Shown piece by piece: positions 25,646-34,578 of a stretch of 64,000 nucleotides of DNA; position 1 is the stretch's first letter; every line of letters starts with the position of its first letter. A model generated the notes under the pieces. That model worked only from the letters and a program-made list of their open reading frames with translations, had not been told where the DNA came from and ran no database searches. This DNA comes from Dysgonomonas gadei ATCC BAA-286 (lineage in GTDB: Bacteria; Bacteroidota; Bacteroidia; Bacteroidales; Dysgonomonadaceae), in contig NZ_GL891992.1 of NCBI RefSeq assembly GCF_000213555.1, forward strand, positions 33,962-97,961. Direction: 5' to 3'. Position numbers and translations under genes: made by a program.

Positions 25646-26545
25646 ATGATAAAAAATAAAATCCTTCTTTCCCTTTTTCTCATCCCGTTCAGTTTCTCAA
25701 CCTTCGCCCAAAAGCCGAAAAGCCTTGTAGCCCCAGGCGCAAAAATAGAGAAGTTAGCCGATGGTTTCAGCTTTACCGAAGGGCCTGCCGCAGATAAAAA
25801 AGGGAATGTATATTTTACTGACCAGCCAAACGACAAGATCCTAATATGGTCGACAGATGGCAAGCTATCGACATTCTTGGAAAATACCGGACGGGCAAAC
25901 GGCCTCTATTTTGACCGGAACGGAGGCCTGCTCTCGTGCTCGGATATGGATAATGAATTATGGAGCATTGATAAGGAAGGCAATCATACTGTCCTAATTA
26001 CAGATTTTAACGGGAAAAAGCTAAACGGCCCTAACGATTTGTGGATACATCCAAACAGTGGTATTTACTTCACAGACCCACTATACAAACGTGATTATTG
26101 GACCCGAAGTTCTGAAATGCAACAGGAAGGACAATATGTTTATTATCTTTATCCGGACAGGAAGACCGTAATAAAAGTCGCGACAGACCTTGTCCAACCA
26201 AATGGCATAATTGGCACTCCTGACGGGAAACAATTATATATTGCCGATATCGGGGCAAATAAAACATATGTTTATGACATTCTTCCCGATGGTTCTCTTA
26301 CAAACAGGAAACTCTTCACTTCGTTAGGTTCGGATGGAATGACTATTGATAATGAAGGGAATATTTATCTGACAGGACGGGGTGTCACAGTCTTCAATCC
26401 TGAAGGAGAGCAAATAGAGTATATTCCTGTTGAAGCAAACTGGACAAGCAACGTTTGCTTTGGAGGCAAAGACATGAAAACCCTCTTTATTACAGCTTCT
26501 CAGTATTTATATAGCTTGCGCATGAATGTAAAAGGAGTCAGATAG
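25646..26545 (+). CDS. Secreted SMP-30/gluconolactonase/LRE-family lactonase
   Basis: The 299-residue protein has a signal peptide (about 1-21, F-A-Q) and a six-bladed beta-propeller of the SMP-30 family. The metal ligands are visible: Glu45 in F-T-E-G-P-A, Asn130 in L-N-G-P-N-D-L, and the Asp of S-D-G-M-T-I-D near residue 231. Members hydrolyse sugar lactones such as gluconolactone. The periplasmic location suggests use of imported or oxidised sugars. It ends 1 nt from the converging kdsB gene. Confidence 0.88.
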   Translation: MIKNKILLSLFLIPFSFSTFAQKPKSLVAPGAKIEKLADGFSFTEGPAADKKGNVYFTDQPNDKILIWSTDGKLSTFLENTGRANGLYFDRNGGLLSCSDMDNELWSIDKEGNHTVLITDFNGKKLNGPNDLWIHPNSGIYFTDPLYKRDYWTRSSEMQQEGQYVYYLYPDRKTVIKVATDLVQPNGIIGTPDGKQLYIADIGANKTYVYDILPDGSLTNRKLFTSLGSDGMTIDNEGNIYLTGRGVTVFNPEGEQIEYIPVEANWTSNVCFGGKDMKTLFITASQYLYSLRMNVKGVR

Positions 26546-26546
26546 T

Positions 26547-27299
26547 TCACTTTCTGCTACCGAGAAAGGCCAATGCTTTTTCCATATCTTCCGGAGTATC
26601 TATACCGATAGTTTCTGCATCTGTATATCCCACACGGATGCGGTATCCGTTTTCTATCCAGCGAAGCTGCTCCAACGATTCCGCCTTTTCCAATAAGGAT
26701 TGAGGTAATCTGGTTATTTCATTCAGAATATCGGAGCGGTAAGCGTACATACCAATATGCTTGAAAAAAGTATGCTTATCGAGCCATTCGGTATGGTGCG
26801 CATCCCGGATATAAGGTACAATGGAACGGCTGAAATAAATGGCCTCGTTCTTTTTATTCACAACTACTTTAGGCGAGTTCGGGTTGAACAGAACTTCAAA
26901 ACCATCTTCTTTTTTAAATGGCTTTACCAATGTTGCCAGTTCAACATCTTTGTTATCAAAACAGTTTTTAAGCGCTTCAATCTGTCCGGGTTGAATAAAC
27001 GGCTCATCACCTTGCACATTGATTATCACATCAAAGCCATCACCTACTTTAGCATACGCCTCTTGTATACGATCCGTACCGCTCTTGTGATCCGGCGAAG
27101 TCATTACAGCCTTTCCTCCAAAAGATTCTACGACTTCGAATATCCGGGGATCGTCCGTTGCAACCCATACTTCGTCAATGGCTTTCTTTACCTGCTCATA
27201 AACACGTTGTATCATAGGCATTCCAGCCATATCGGCAAGAGGTTTTCCCGGAAAGCGGGTAGAGGCATAACGCGCGGGGATAATAGCTATAAATTTCAT
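26547..27299 (-). CDS. kdsB: 3-deoxy-manno-octulosonate cytidylyltransferase
   Basis: This 250-residue cytosolic enzyme activates Kdo as CMP-Kdo for the lipid A inner core. The nucleotide-binding R-Y-A-S-T-R-F-P-G-K-P-L motif near the N-terminus, the V-Q-G-D-E-P-F segment and the I-G-M-Y-A-Y-R motif are intact. Full length. Its presence confirms a Gram-negative envelope. It is convergent with the lactonase gene, with a 1-nt gap. Confidence 0.96.
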   Translation of the reverse strand: MKFIAIIPARYASTRFPGKPLADMAGMPMIQRVYEQVKKAIDEVWVATDDPRIFEVVESFGGKAVMTSPDHKSGTDRIQEAYAKVGDGFDVIINVQGDEPFIQPGQIEALKNCFDNKDVELATLVKPFKKEDGFEVLFNPNSPKVVVNKKNEAIYFSRSIVPYIRDAHHTEWLDKHTFFKHIGMYAYRSDILNEITRLPQSLLEKAESLEQLRWIENGYRIRVGYTDAETIGIDTPEDMEKALAFLGSRK

Positions 27300-27542
27300 A
27301 TTGACTCTTATTAAATGATATACAAATTTAGAAAATAAACTTATTATTCTTTCTTTACTCTATGAATGCTTTGCAAAAATGAAGTCTTTATTTACTGTTT
27401 GCAAGTGGCTTTTACAGTAATTAAAACACCTCCTTTTTTTGCATCTGCATATATGTGCCTATCGGAGATATAGGTAGCTCATATACAATACATAGATAAA
27501 GTTATCCCTGAAAAATACATTTCATAGAATATTCTCCACAAA
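27300..27542. other. Spacer downstream of sufB
   Basis: No gene seen. It contains the promoter region of kdsB (minus strand) at its left end, but I cannot pick out a clear -7/-33 pair. Confidence 0.4.
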
Positions 27543-27569
27543 AAAAGACAGCCTCATCAACTGTCTTTT
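27543..27569 (-). terminator. Terminator directly after sufB
   Basis: AAAAGACAG and CTGTCTTTT pair around a 9-nt loop 31 nt beyond the sufB stop, flanked by A/T runs on both sides. It implies that sufB ends its transcript here. Confidence 0.75.
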
Positions 27570-27599
27570 ATATTTTAGATTCCGAAGAATAATGGCGGT

Positions 27600-29057
27600 T
27601 TATCCCACACTACCTTCCAGACTTATCTGTAATAGTTTTTGGGCTTCTACTGCAAACTCCATAGGCAGATTTTGCATCACTTCTTTTGCATATCCGTTTA
27701 CAATCAGGCCGACAGCCTCTTCCGTACCAATACCACGCTGGTTACAGTACAGTATCTGGTCTTCACTGATTTTCGATGTTGTAGCCTCATGCTCAATGAT
27801 TGCACTTGGATTGGCAATATCCGAGTATGGGAAAGTATGTGCACCGCATTTATCGCCCAACAATAAGCTGTCGCATTGTGAGTGGTTACGAGCGCCTTCT
27901 GCTTTCGGAGATACCTTTACCAGTCCACGATACGAGTTTTGGCTTTGTCCGGCAGAAATACCTTTCGATACGATGCGGCTCCGGGTATTCTTCCCTATAT
28001 GAATCATTTTCGTTCCTGTATCAGCCTGTTGGAAATTGTTCGTTACGGCTACAGAATAAAACTCGCCGATAGAATCATCCCCCGCAAGGATACATGAAGG
28101 ATATTTCCATGTTACAGCTGAACCGGTTTCCACTTGTGTCCACGATATCTTAGATCCGCACCCTTTACAAACACCCCGTTTAGTCACGAAGTTGTAAATA
28201 CCGCCTTTACCTTCTTTATCGCCCGGATACCAGTTCTGGACAGTCGAATATTTCACCTCGGCATGGTCGAGAGCAACAATCTCCACAATAGCCGCGTGCA
28301 ACTGGTTTTCATCACGCATAGGCGCTGTGCAGCCTTCGAGGTAACTCACATACGAATTGTCGTCGGCAACGATCAGTGTACGTTCAAACTGTCCTGTATT
28401 AGCAGCATTGATACGGAAGTATGTAGACAATTCCATCGGGCAACGAACGCCTTTAGGAATATATACGAACGACCCGTCGCTGAATACTGCCGAGTTGAGT
28501 GTCGCAAAGAAATTATCACGATACGGCACTACCGACCCGAGGTATTTTTTCACCAACTCGGGATGCTCCTGCACAGCTTCACTGAACGAGCTGAATATAA
28601 TCCCTTTTTCGGCCAGCACTTCTTTAAATGTCGTTTTCACCGAAACACTATCCACTACCGCATCTACAGCCATACCCGTCACACCTGCCAGTATTTCACG
28701 CTCGTGAAGAGGCACGCCCAACTTATCAAATGTCTTCAACAGTTCGGGATCTACCTCATCCAAACTTTTGGGACCGTCTTTCTTTTTAGGTGCAGCAAAA
28801 TAACTGATGCTTTGGTAATCTATCGGCGGAATCTTGAGCATTGCCCAATCCGGCATATCCATTGTCAGCCAGTGACGGTATGCTTTCAGACGGAATTCCA
28901 GCAGCCATTCGGGCTCGTTCTTCTTTGCCGAAATCAGACGGACAACATCCTCGTTGAGTCCTACCGGAATAACCTCTGTTTCTATGTCTGTTACAAATCC
29001 GTATTTGTAATCACCGGAGGTAACATCTTCTAAAATTTTATCTTGAGTTTCTTGCAT
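27600..29057 (-). CDS. sufB: Fe-S cluster scaffold subunit SufB
   Basis: The 485-residue protein is full-length SufB. It has the conserved core (V-P-Y-R-D-N-F-F-A-T-L-N, then Y-I-P-K-G-V-R-C-P), the Cys-containing C-K-G-C-G-S-K-I-S-W-T-Q segment, and the C-terminal Y-C-Q/N-R-G-I-G-x-E-E-A region. SufB forms the SufBC2D complex on which [Fe-S] clusters are built. In most Bacteroidetes it is followed by sufC and sufD; here the next gene is kdsB, with a terminator between, so the partners must be elsewhere. It is preceded by TATCTTTG on the minus strand. Confidence 0.95.
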   Translation of the reverse strand: MQETQDKILEDVTSGDYKYGFVTDIETEVIPVGLNEDVVRLISAKKNEPEWLLEFRLKAYRHWLTMDMPDWAMLKIPPIDYQSISYFAAPKKKDGPKSLDEVDPELLKTFDKLGVPLHEREILAGVTGMAVDAVVDSVSVKTTFKEVLAEKGIIFSSFSEAVQEHPELVKKYLGSVVPYRDNFFATLNSAVFSDGSFVYIPKGVRCPMELSTYFRINAANTGQFERTLIVADDNSYVSYLEGCTAPMRDENQLHAAIVEIVALDHAEVKYSTVQNWYPGDKEGKGGIYNFVTKRGVCKGCGSKISWTQVETGSAVTWKYPSCILAGDDSIGEFYSVAVTNNFQQADTGTKMIHIGKNTRSRIVSKGISAGQSQNSYRGLVKVSPKAEGARNHSQCDSLLLGDKCGAHTFPYSDIANPSAIIEHEATTSKISEDQILYCNQRGIGTEEAVGLIVNGYAKEVMQNLPMEFAVEAQKLLQISLEGSVG

Positions 29058-29116
29058 GAGTAATTAATTGTTTAGCCGATAGCCTTGGCCATCGTGCTGT
29101 TAGCTCTTTCAGTTTG

Positions 29117-29124
29117 CAAAGATA
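29117..29124 (-). promoter_or_regulatory. -7 element for sufB
   Basis: The complement of CAAAGATA reads TATCTTTG, an exact match to TAnnTTTG, 60 nt upstream of the sufB ATG. No clean -33 TTTG at the expected distance. Confidence 0.5.
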
Positions 29125-29327
29125 CGATATTCCACGCACTTAAAATACATATATAAATATTTTGCATCACTCATAGAACAGATAGAACAGGCTTTTGTTT
29201 GCTCTTTTTCGTTTTTATAAGGACTTACCCCCTTTTAGTATAATATTATTAAAGCAGGGCGCAAGCGGATGTATTTCTCTTTTTCGCCATTCTTAAAAAC
29301 TTAATCCGTACTTTTGTTCCTCATAAG

Positions 29328-29417
29328 TAAAAGAAGGTATTTAATGCAACATTATTTAATCATAACTGACTATTGCTGTTTTTAAATACGAAAACGCGAA
29401 ATAGGTCTGCGACCTTA
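29328..29417 (+). repeat. Leader element, copy 2 (upstream of the hemolysin III gene)
   Basis: Closely similar to 19588-19675. ATG at 29344 opens the frame M-Q-H-Y-L-I-I-T-D-Y-C-C-F, which stops at TAA (29383-29385). One base of frame change beyond that, the continuation N-R-S-A-T-L-I matches copy 1 and leads in frame into the hemolysin III gene. The palindrome AGGTC-TGC-GACCT is at 29403-29415, 14 nt before the probable GTG start. Confidence 0.8.
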
Positions 29418-29429
29418 ATCCAAGACAAA

Positions 29430-30083
29430 GTGGGAAAAAGCAAATTTTATACAAAAGAGGAAGAATTGGCAAACAGCCTGTCACATGCCGTAGGTATTCT
29501 GCTGGGCATCAGCGGTGGATATATACTCCTCGCCACTGCTATTGAGAACGGTAGCGGGTGGGCTATTGGTTGTGTTATCATCTACCTTTTCGGTATGATG
29601 GCGTCGTATATCACATCTACATGGTATCATGGCTGCAAGCACGACCGGCGGAAAAGTATGCTCCGCAAATGTGACCATGCTGCCATCTATCTGCATATAG
29701 CAGGTACATATGTTCCATTTACACTGTTGGTGCTGCGTAACGAAGGTGCATGGGGCTGGTCACTTTTCATCTTCATTTGGCTGGCTGCCATAGCAGGCTT
29801 GATACTTAGTTTTGCCAAGCTAAAAGACCATAGTAATCTGGAAACGATTTGCTTTGTACTGATGGGTTGTGCCATACTTGTCGCCTTCAAACCCCTGGCC
29901 GATGCATTATCTGCCGACGGACGCATCGGAGCTCTTTACCTGCTTATAGCAGGAGGGGTCTCATATATAGTGGGAGCTCTCTTCTATTCGTGGACAAAGA
30001 AGAAATATATGCATACTGTTTTCCATTTCTTTGTACTGGGTGGAAGCGTCTGTCATATGATTGCGATCTATTTCCTTTTGTAA
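29430..30083 (+). CDS. Hemolysin III family (PAQR/YqfA-like) membrane protein
   Basis: About 217 residues with seven membrane helices. Family landmarks are present: the N-terminal E-E-L-A-N-S-L-S-H-A-V-G, S-T-W-Y-H in helix 2, the D-H-A-A-I-Y-L-H-I-A-G-T-Y motif, and C-terminal H-T-V-F-H-F-F. The conserved His and Asp residues form a zinc site in PAQR receptors. The physiological role in bacteria is unclear. I choose GTG at 29430 (M-G-K-S-K-F-Y) because the homologous region begins there; the upstream in-frame codons belong to the repeated leader. Confidence 0.88.
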   Translation: MGKSKFYTKEEELANSLSHAVGILLGISGGYILLATAIENGSGWAIGCVIIYLFGMMASYITSTWYHGCKHDRRKSMLRKCDHAAIYLHIAGTYVPFTLLVLRNEGAWGWSLFIFIWLAAIAGLILSFAKLKDHSNLETICFVLMGCAILVAFKPLADALSADGRIGALYLLIAGGVSYIVGALFYSWTKKKYMHTVFHFFVLGGSVCHMIAIYFLL

Positions 30084-30164
30084 AAAGTAACACATATCAG
30101 TTAACAGTCAATAGTTAGCAGTTAACGACTTGAACTCTAATCTACTCATAATTGCCCGCAGGAC

Positions 30165-30665
30165 GGAGTAACTTGTATCTTTCTTCAAAAGGTAACAAAG
30201 GTAACACAAAGAGCAACTAATAATTAAGAATGAATAATTAATAATTGGCTTGTTATGCTAAGCTGAACGAAGCGTCTCTTTTATAAGAACTCCGTGCTAC
30301 TCCTTTTTGGCTCTGCCGACCGTTGGTTCTCCGTGTTTTAAAATAAAAGGTAACACATTTTTGGCTTTCAGTTGATAGCTGTTAGCCAATATCTTATGTA
30401 CAAAACCTGACAAACCTGACGACTTTTCACTCAATTTTTATTGTCACTTTTTCTTCTAAAGACTCCGCGCTACTCCGTTTACTCTGTGGTTAAAAATAAA
30501 AGGTAACAAAAGTTACACAGAAAACAATTAGTAAGTGAAAAATTAAAAGTGATAAATATTTTTCGTTCTTCACTTTTCGTTTTTCACTTACTACAATATT
30601 TCAAAGAACTATAAGCTAACAGCTAAAGGCTATTAGCTATTATTACATAGATAAATTATTCGAAA
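30165..30665. repeat. Mosaic intergenic repeat, copy B (inverted relative to A)
   Basis: Read on the minus strand, this stretch has the same order of modules as 11700-12292: a TAGC-rich module with GTTCTTTGAAATATTG (30597-30665), GTTACCTTTTATTTTTAACC-type (30480-30520), the long near-identical segment (30187-30466), and the terminal GTTACCTTTGTTACC motif. Compared with copy A it lacks about 110 nt between the second and third modules (11916-12025 in A). No gene. Confidence 0.85.
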
Positions 30666-30743
30666 GTTTATATACAAATCAGTCTTGCTCTCCAAGATTA
30701 ATTGTAACACCCCGTTTTTTCTTCCGTCATAATAATAAAATTG

Positions 30744-33071
30744 ATGTTACATAAATTAAGCTTAATGATGAGAAGCGCGATCATTTTATTATTTATTTTC
30801 CTCTTTAGTATTTCTTTGCAAGCGATTGATGTGAAAGGACGTATAATAGACGTAAATACAAAGAAGCCGGTCGAGTTCGTAACGATGGTATTACTAAAGA
30901 CCGACTCCACATATATTACCGGCTGCCAGACGGATACATTGGGATTATTTGCTATGGCAGGACAATTCCAGAAACAGGATTATCTACTGAAAGCCTCCTT
31001 TCTGGGATACAGGACTGCATTTATAAAGATAAGTAACTTGTCGTCTCACCTCGACTTAGGCGATATAGAGATGATTGAAGAATCGAAAGCACTGGGAGAG
31101 GTAACAGTGACGGCTAACAGAATAATAAATAAAGTAGACAGGCAGATAATCCTTCCCGATTCGATGCAGATAAAAAGTTCTGTCAATGCCTTCGACCTGC
31201 TAAGCAATATGTCGCTTGCCCGCTTGAATATCGACCCTGTAAACCAGACAATAAAAGTAGGCAATGAAGAAGTACAACTTCGGATCAATGGTGTACGTGC
31301 TACCGTACAGGAAGTTGCCGCTCTCCGCTCGAAAGATATCCTACGAGTGGAATATTTTGAAGACCCCGGCGTGCGTTTCGGCAACGAAAATGTAGGCGCG
31401 GTCGTAAACCTGATCGTGGACAGGCAGAAGAATTATGGCGGATATGTATCCGTAGACGGGCGCAATTCTCCTTATATAGGATTCGGAGACGATAATATTA
31501 CGTTCAAGATGAATAATAAAGCGTCGGAATTCGGGCTTAATTATTATATAAATTACAGGTCTTACGATAAACGATGGACAGAACAAAGCGAATTACTGAA
31601 TTTCCCGGCAAATCCGGTCTCCCGGGAACAAAGGGGGATCGAAGCCCCTATGGAATACCAGTATCATCGCTTCAACCTGACATATAACCTGACATCCGTA
31701 GATAAATATGTGTTTAATGTGGCTCTTAAGAATCAGCTTTATAATTACGATAATACAACAGACTTCAATAACTTCTACTCCGACAAGGTTACCCCGGCTT
31801 ATTCCAGCGCGAGGCGGAATGGCTTCGAGTACACTCCGGTTCTGGATATATACTATAAGCAGGAATTGAAAAATAAGCAATCGCTGGCTGTTAATATAGT
31901 AGGTACATATATCAATTCGGACAGTGAAAGCAATTATCTGGAATCGGAGGAATCCGTGCCGCAGACAGAGATCTATAACAAGGTGGATGGTAATAAATAT
32001 TCAGTTATCGGTGAAGCTGTTTATGAAAAACAGTTCAAAAACCTGACCTTTAGCGCCGGGGCAAAGCATACGCAGGGTTTTGCAGATAATACATACAGAG
32101 GGAATACGGATACAAAAACGGAAATGAAAAACTCCGATTCGTATGCTTTTGCACAGATACAAGGCAAGATAGCAAAAAAATTGGGTTATACTTTAGGGCT
32201 CGGCGGCTCGCGCATCTGGTTTAAGGAGGGAGAGAATGATGCCGCATTTTATACGATACGGCCTTCCGTGCAGTTAAATTATCCATTCAATGATAATCTG
32301 TCGGTAAAGTATTCATTTGTAGTGAGCAATAGAACCCCGTCGTTAGGCCAGCTCAGCAGAGTGGAGCAACAGGTGGATGCTTATCAGCTCAGCAGGGGCA
32401 ATCCGGATCTGAAACTTACCAATACATATAACAACAAGTTGATATTCAATGTAAACAAAGGAATCTTTGACATCAGCACTACACTCGGATATATGTATTT
32501 CGATAAAGTTATTGTCAATACATACAGCATAGAGGGGGATAAGATCGTGTCGTATTCAGACAATCATAAAGGGCAGCATTACTTCTACTGGTCGGGAGAT
32601 ATTACCGCTAAAATAATAAAGGACATCTGGACTCTGACCGGCTGGTTTGGCCTGCAACGGGATATCTTCAATGCAAACACCGGGATAAACCATACTTATA
32701 ATGCTATTTATGGAGGATTCCGCTCAAATGTATTGTATAAAAACCTCAGCTTTGTTATAGGGTTGAATTCCCGCTATAAGGAATTATGGGGAGAATCTAT
32801 TTACTACGGGGAGGACTGGAACTATATAGAAGCCGGATATAAACACAAAGAGGCTAAATTATCGCTGGGGATGTCATATCCGTTCAAGGATTACTGGAGT
32901 GCCGGCAGTAGAAATATCTCATCCGTAAAACCGGCAACATCGTGGTCGTACATAAAAGAGAACGGGCATATGCTTTACCTGCGCTTTTCATGGAACATGT
33001 CTTTCGGGCGTAAGCATGAGGCAGGGAAGAAGAGCCTGGATAATGCCGATACGGATAAGGGGATATTATAA
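30744..33071 (+). CDS. Outer-membrane beta-barrel receptor-like protein (CarboxypepD-reg + plug + barrel)
   Basis: About 775 residues. A signal peptide (up to S-L-Q-A) is followed by a carboxypeptidase-regulatory-like beta domain (V-K-G-R-I-I-D-V-N-T-K-K-P-V-E-F, about 28-110), a plug-like domain (about 115-225, ending G-A-V-V-N-L-I-V) and a long Tyr/Asn-rich barrel. This is the layout of Bacteroidetes TonB-dependent-receptor relatives. I see no TonB box and there is no SusD-like partner. The C-terminus (W-N-M-S-F-G-R then a 25-residue hydrophilic tail) is not a standard Phe-ending barrel strand, so the last strand is followed by a tail. Cargo unknown. Confidence 0.82.
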   Translation: MLHKLSLMMRSAIILLFIFLFSISLQAIDVKGRIIDVNTKKPVEFVTMVLLKTDSTYITGCQTDTLGLFAMAGQFQKQDYLLKASFLGYRTAFIKISNLSSHLDLGDIEMIEESKALGEVTVTANRIINKVDRQIILPDSMQIKSSVNAFDLLSNMSLARLNIDPVNQTIKVGNEEVQLRINGVRATVQEVAALRSKDILRVEYFEDPGVRFGNENVGAVVNLIVDRQKNYGGYVSVDGRNSPYIGFGDDNITFKMNNKASEFGLNYYINYRSYDKRWTEQSELLNFPANPVSREQRGIEAPMEYQYHRFNLTYNLTSVDKYVFNVALKNQLYNYDNTTDFNNFYSDKVTPAYSSARRNGFEYTPVLDIYYKQELKNKQSLAVNIVGTYINSDSESNYLESEESVPQTEIYNKVDGNKYSVIGEAVYEKQFKNLTFSAGAKHTQGFADNTYRGNTDTKTEMKNSDSYAFAQIQGKIAKKLGYTLGLGGSRIWFKEGENDAAFYTIRPSVQLNYPFNDNLSVKYSFVVSNRTPSLGQLSRVEQQVDAYQLSRGNPDLKLTNTYNNKLIFNVNKGIFDISTTLGYMYFDKVIVNTYSIEGDKIVSYSDNHKGQHYFYWSGDITAKIIKDIWTLTGWFGLQRDIFNANTGINHTYNAIYGGFRSNVLYKNLSFVIGLNSRYKELWGESIYYGEDWNYIEAGYKHKEAKLSLGMSYPFKDYWSAGSRNISSVKPATSWSYIKENGHMLYLRFSWNMSFGRKHEAGKKSLDNADTDKGIL

Positions 33072-33074
33072 GGA

Positions 33075-33141
33075 TTTCAAGATTTCAAGTTTCAAGATTA
33101 TTCTCCTTAATTTTGAAATCTTGAAACCTGAAATCTTGAAA
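33075..33141. terminator. Long 25-bp hairpin between convergent genes
   Basis: The 25-nt arm at 33075-33099 pairs with 33117-33141 with a single mismatch and a 17-nt loop. Each arm is itself made of repeats of TTTCAAG. It starts 4 nt after the stop of the barrel gene and ends 7 nt before the stop of tldD, so it could terminate both. The stem is far longer than the other terminators in the window. Confidence 0.7.
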
Positions 33142-33147
33142 CAACAA

Positions 33148-34578
33148 TCATTCCCCTCCCACAGTCAGTTTACTCACCAATACCGATGGTAAACCCTGTC
33201 CGACCGGAACACCCTGCCCGTCTTTGCCGCAGGTCCATGCCCCTTCGTCTATTTTCAGGTTGTTGCCTGTCATGGTGATGTCGCCCAACGCCTTCGGGCC
33301 GTTCCCGATGATATTTATATCTTTTATCGGCCGGGTCAGTTTTCCGTTCTCTATCAGGTAGCCTGTCTTTACAAAGAATGTGAAGTCCCCGGCGCCGATC
33401 TGTACCTGCCCGTTTGTGAAATTATCCACATACACACCTTCTTTTACGGATGCTATAATATCGGCTTCCGGCGTATTCCCTTCTTCCATATAGGTAACCC
33501 GCATACGTGGTAATGGCGCGTACCGGAACGATTGACGCCGCCCGTTTCCCGTCGGTTCCACACCGTAATGCTTTGCGCTGATGCGATCGTGCAGGTAACT
33601 TTCGAGAATGCCGTCCTTTACAATGTATGTCTTTTGGCTCTCCACGCCTTCATCGTCGAAATTGATTGCGCCACGGGCATGTTCTATTGTGCCGTCATCC
33701 ACAATGTTGATACCGGGCATACAGATCCGTTTGCCAAACCGGTCGGAAAATATAGATACATTTTTCCTGTTAAAGTCAGCCTCGAAGGTATGTCCGATAG
33801 CTTCGTGCAACAGAATACCCGAACTTCCGGCTCCCATAACCACAGGCATCTCGCCACCTTTAGGCTTTATGGCTTCGAACATGAGGGAGGTCTGTGCTAC
33901 GGCTTCGCGGGCAATCGTTTCAATTAATTCCTCGTTCAGGAACTCAAATCCTTTCCGGTAAGCGCGTGAGCAATAGCCATTTTCTATTTTGCCGTCCTGC
34001 TCCATCGTACAAGATCCCGACATGATTGACATCGGACGGTAATCCCAAGTCAGTATACCTTCCGAGTTGAAAAAAAGGATATATGATGTAGCATCATTCA
34101 GACTTACAGATGCTTTGATAACACGGGGATCAAGCTCGAATATCCTGTCATTCAATTTCTGGACAAATAGTTTTTTGTCGGCTACCGATACGTCTAGCCA
34201 GGGCTTTTCTATTTTATAATAGTTATGAAAATGGCTTTCTCTTATTTCAACCGCATTATTTGTCCTTACAAGCATTGACGCGATACTTGCCGCTGTGCGG
34301 GCCGCTTTCAGTAAATCCTTAATATCGGTGTTCTCGACATAGGCATATCCGGTCTGATCTCCCGACACCACCCTTACTCCCGCACCGTAATCGATATTCG
34401 AAGCGGCACGGTTAACGTCTCCATCCCGGAGCGAGATACTATTGCTGAATGTATGCTCAAAATATATATCGGCGTAATCTCCTCCTTTACTCAGGGCTTC
34501 TGAGATCACTTTCAGTAAGTCACTTTCCGTGACGGAGAAATGTTGCAGTATATTCTGTCTGTTTATATTATCTATCAT
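33148..34578 (-). CDS. tldD: TldD-family metalloprotease subunit
   Basis: The 476-residue protein is full-length TldD. The zinc motif H-E-A-I-G-H (258-263) is intact, and the C-terminal G-G-E end is typical. In E. coli TldD and TldE form a heterodimeric protease that cleaves unfolded peptides through a narrow channel, and it matures microcin B17 and degrades CcdA. The partner TldE lies at 54969 in this window, 20 kb away. The tldD start codon overlaps the stop of the upstream MATE gene (ATGA, 4-nt overlap), so the two are translationally coupled. Confidence 0.94.
   Translation of the reverse strand: MIDNINRQNILQHFSVTESDLLKVISEALSKGGDYADIYFEHTFSNSISLRDGDVNRAASNIDYGAGVRVVSGDQTGYAYVENTDIKDLLKAARTAASIASMLVRTNNAVEIRESHFHNYYKIEKPWLDVSVADKKLFVQKLNDRIFELDPRVIKASVSLNDATSYILFFNSEGILTWDYRPMSIMSGSCTMEQDGKIENGYCSRAYRKGFEFLNEELIETIAREAVAQTSLMFEAIKPKGGEMPVVMGAGSSGILLHEAIGHTFEADFNRKNVSIFSDRFGKRICMPGINIVDDGTIEHARGAINFDDEGVESQKTYIVKDGILESYLHDRISAKHYGVEPTGNGRRQSFRYAPLPRMRVTYMEEGNTPEADIIASVKEGVYVDNFTNGQVQIGAGDFTFFVKTGYLIENGKLTRPIKDINIIGNGPKALGDITMTGNNLKIDEGAWTCGKDGQGVPVGQGLPSVLVSKLTVGGE

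Noticed and set aside
28134..29033. 299-codon plus-strand frame opposite sufB
   Set aside because: Lies wholly within the conserved sufB gene; the His- and Arg-rich composition is that of an antisense translation.
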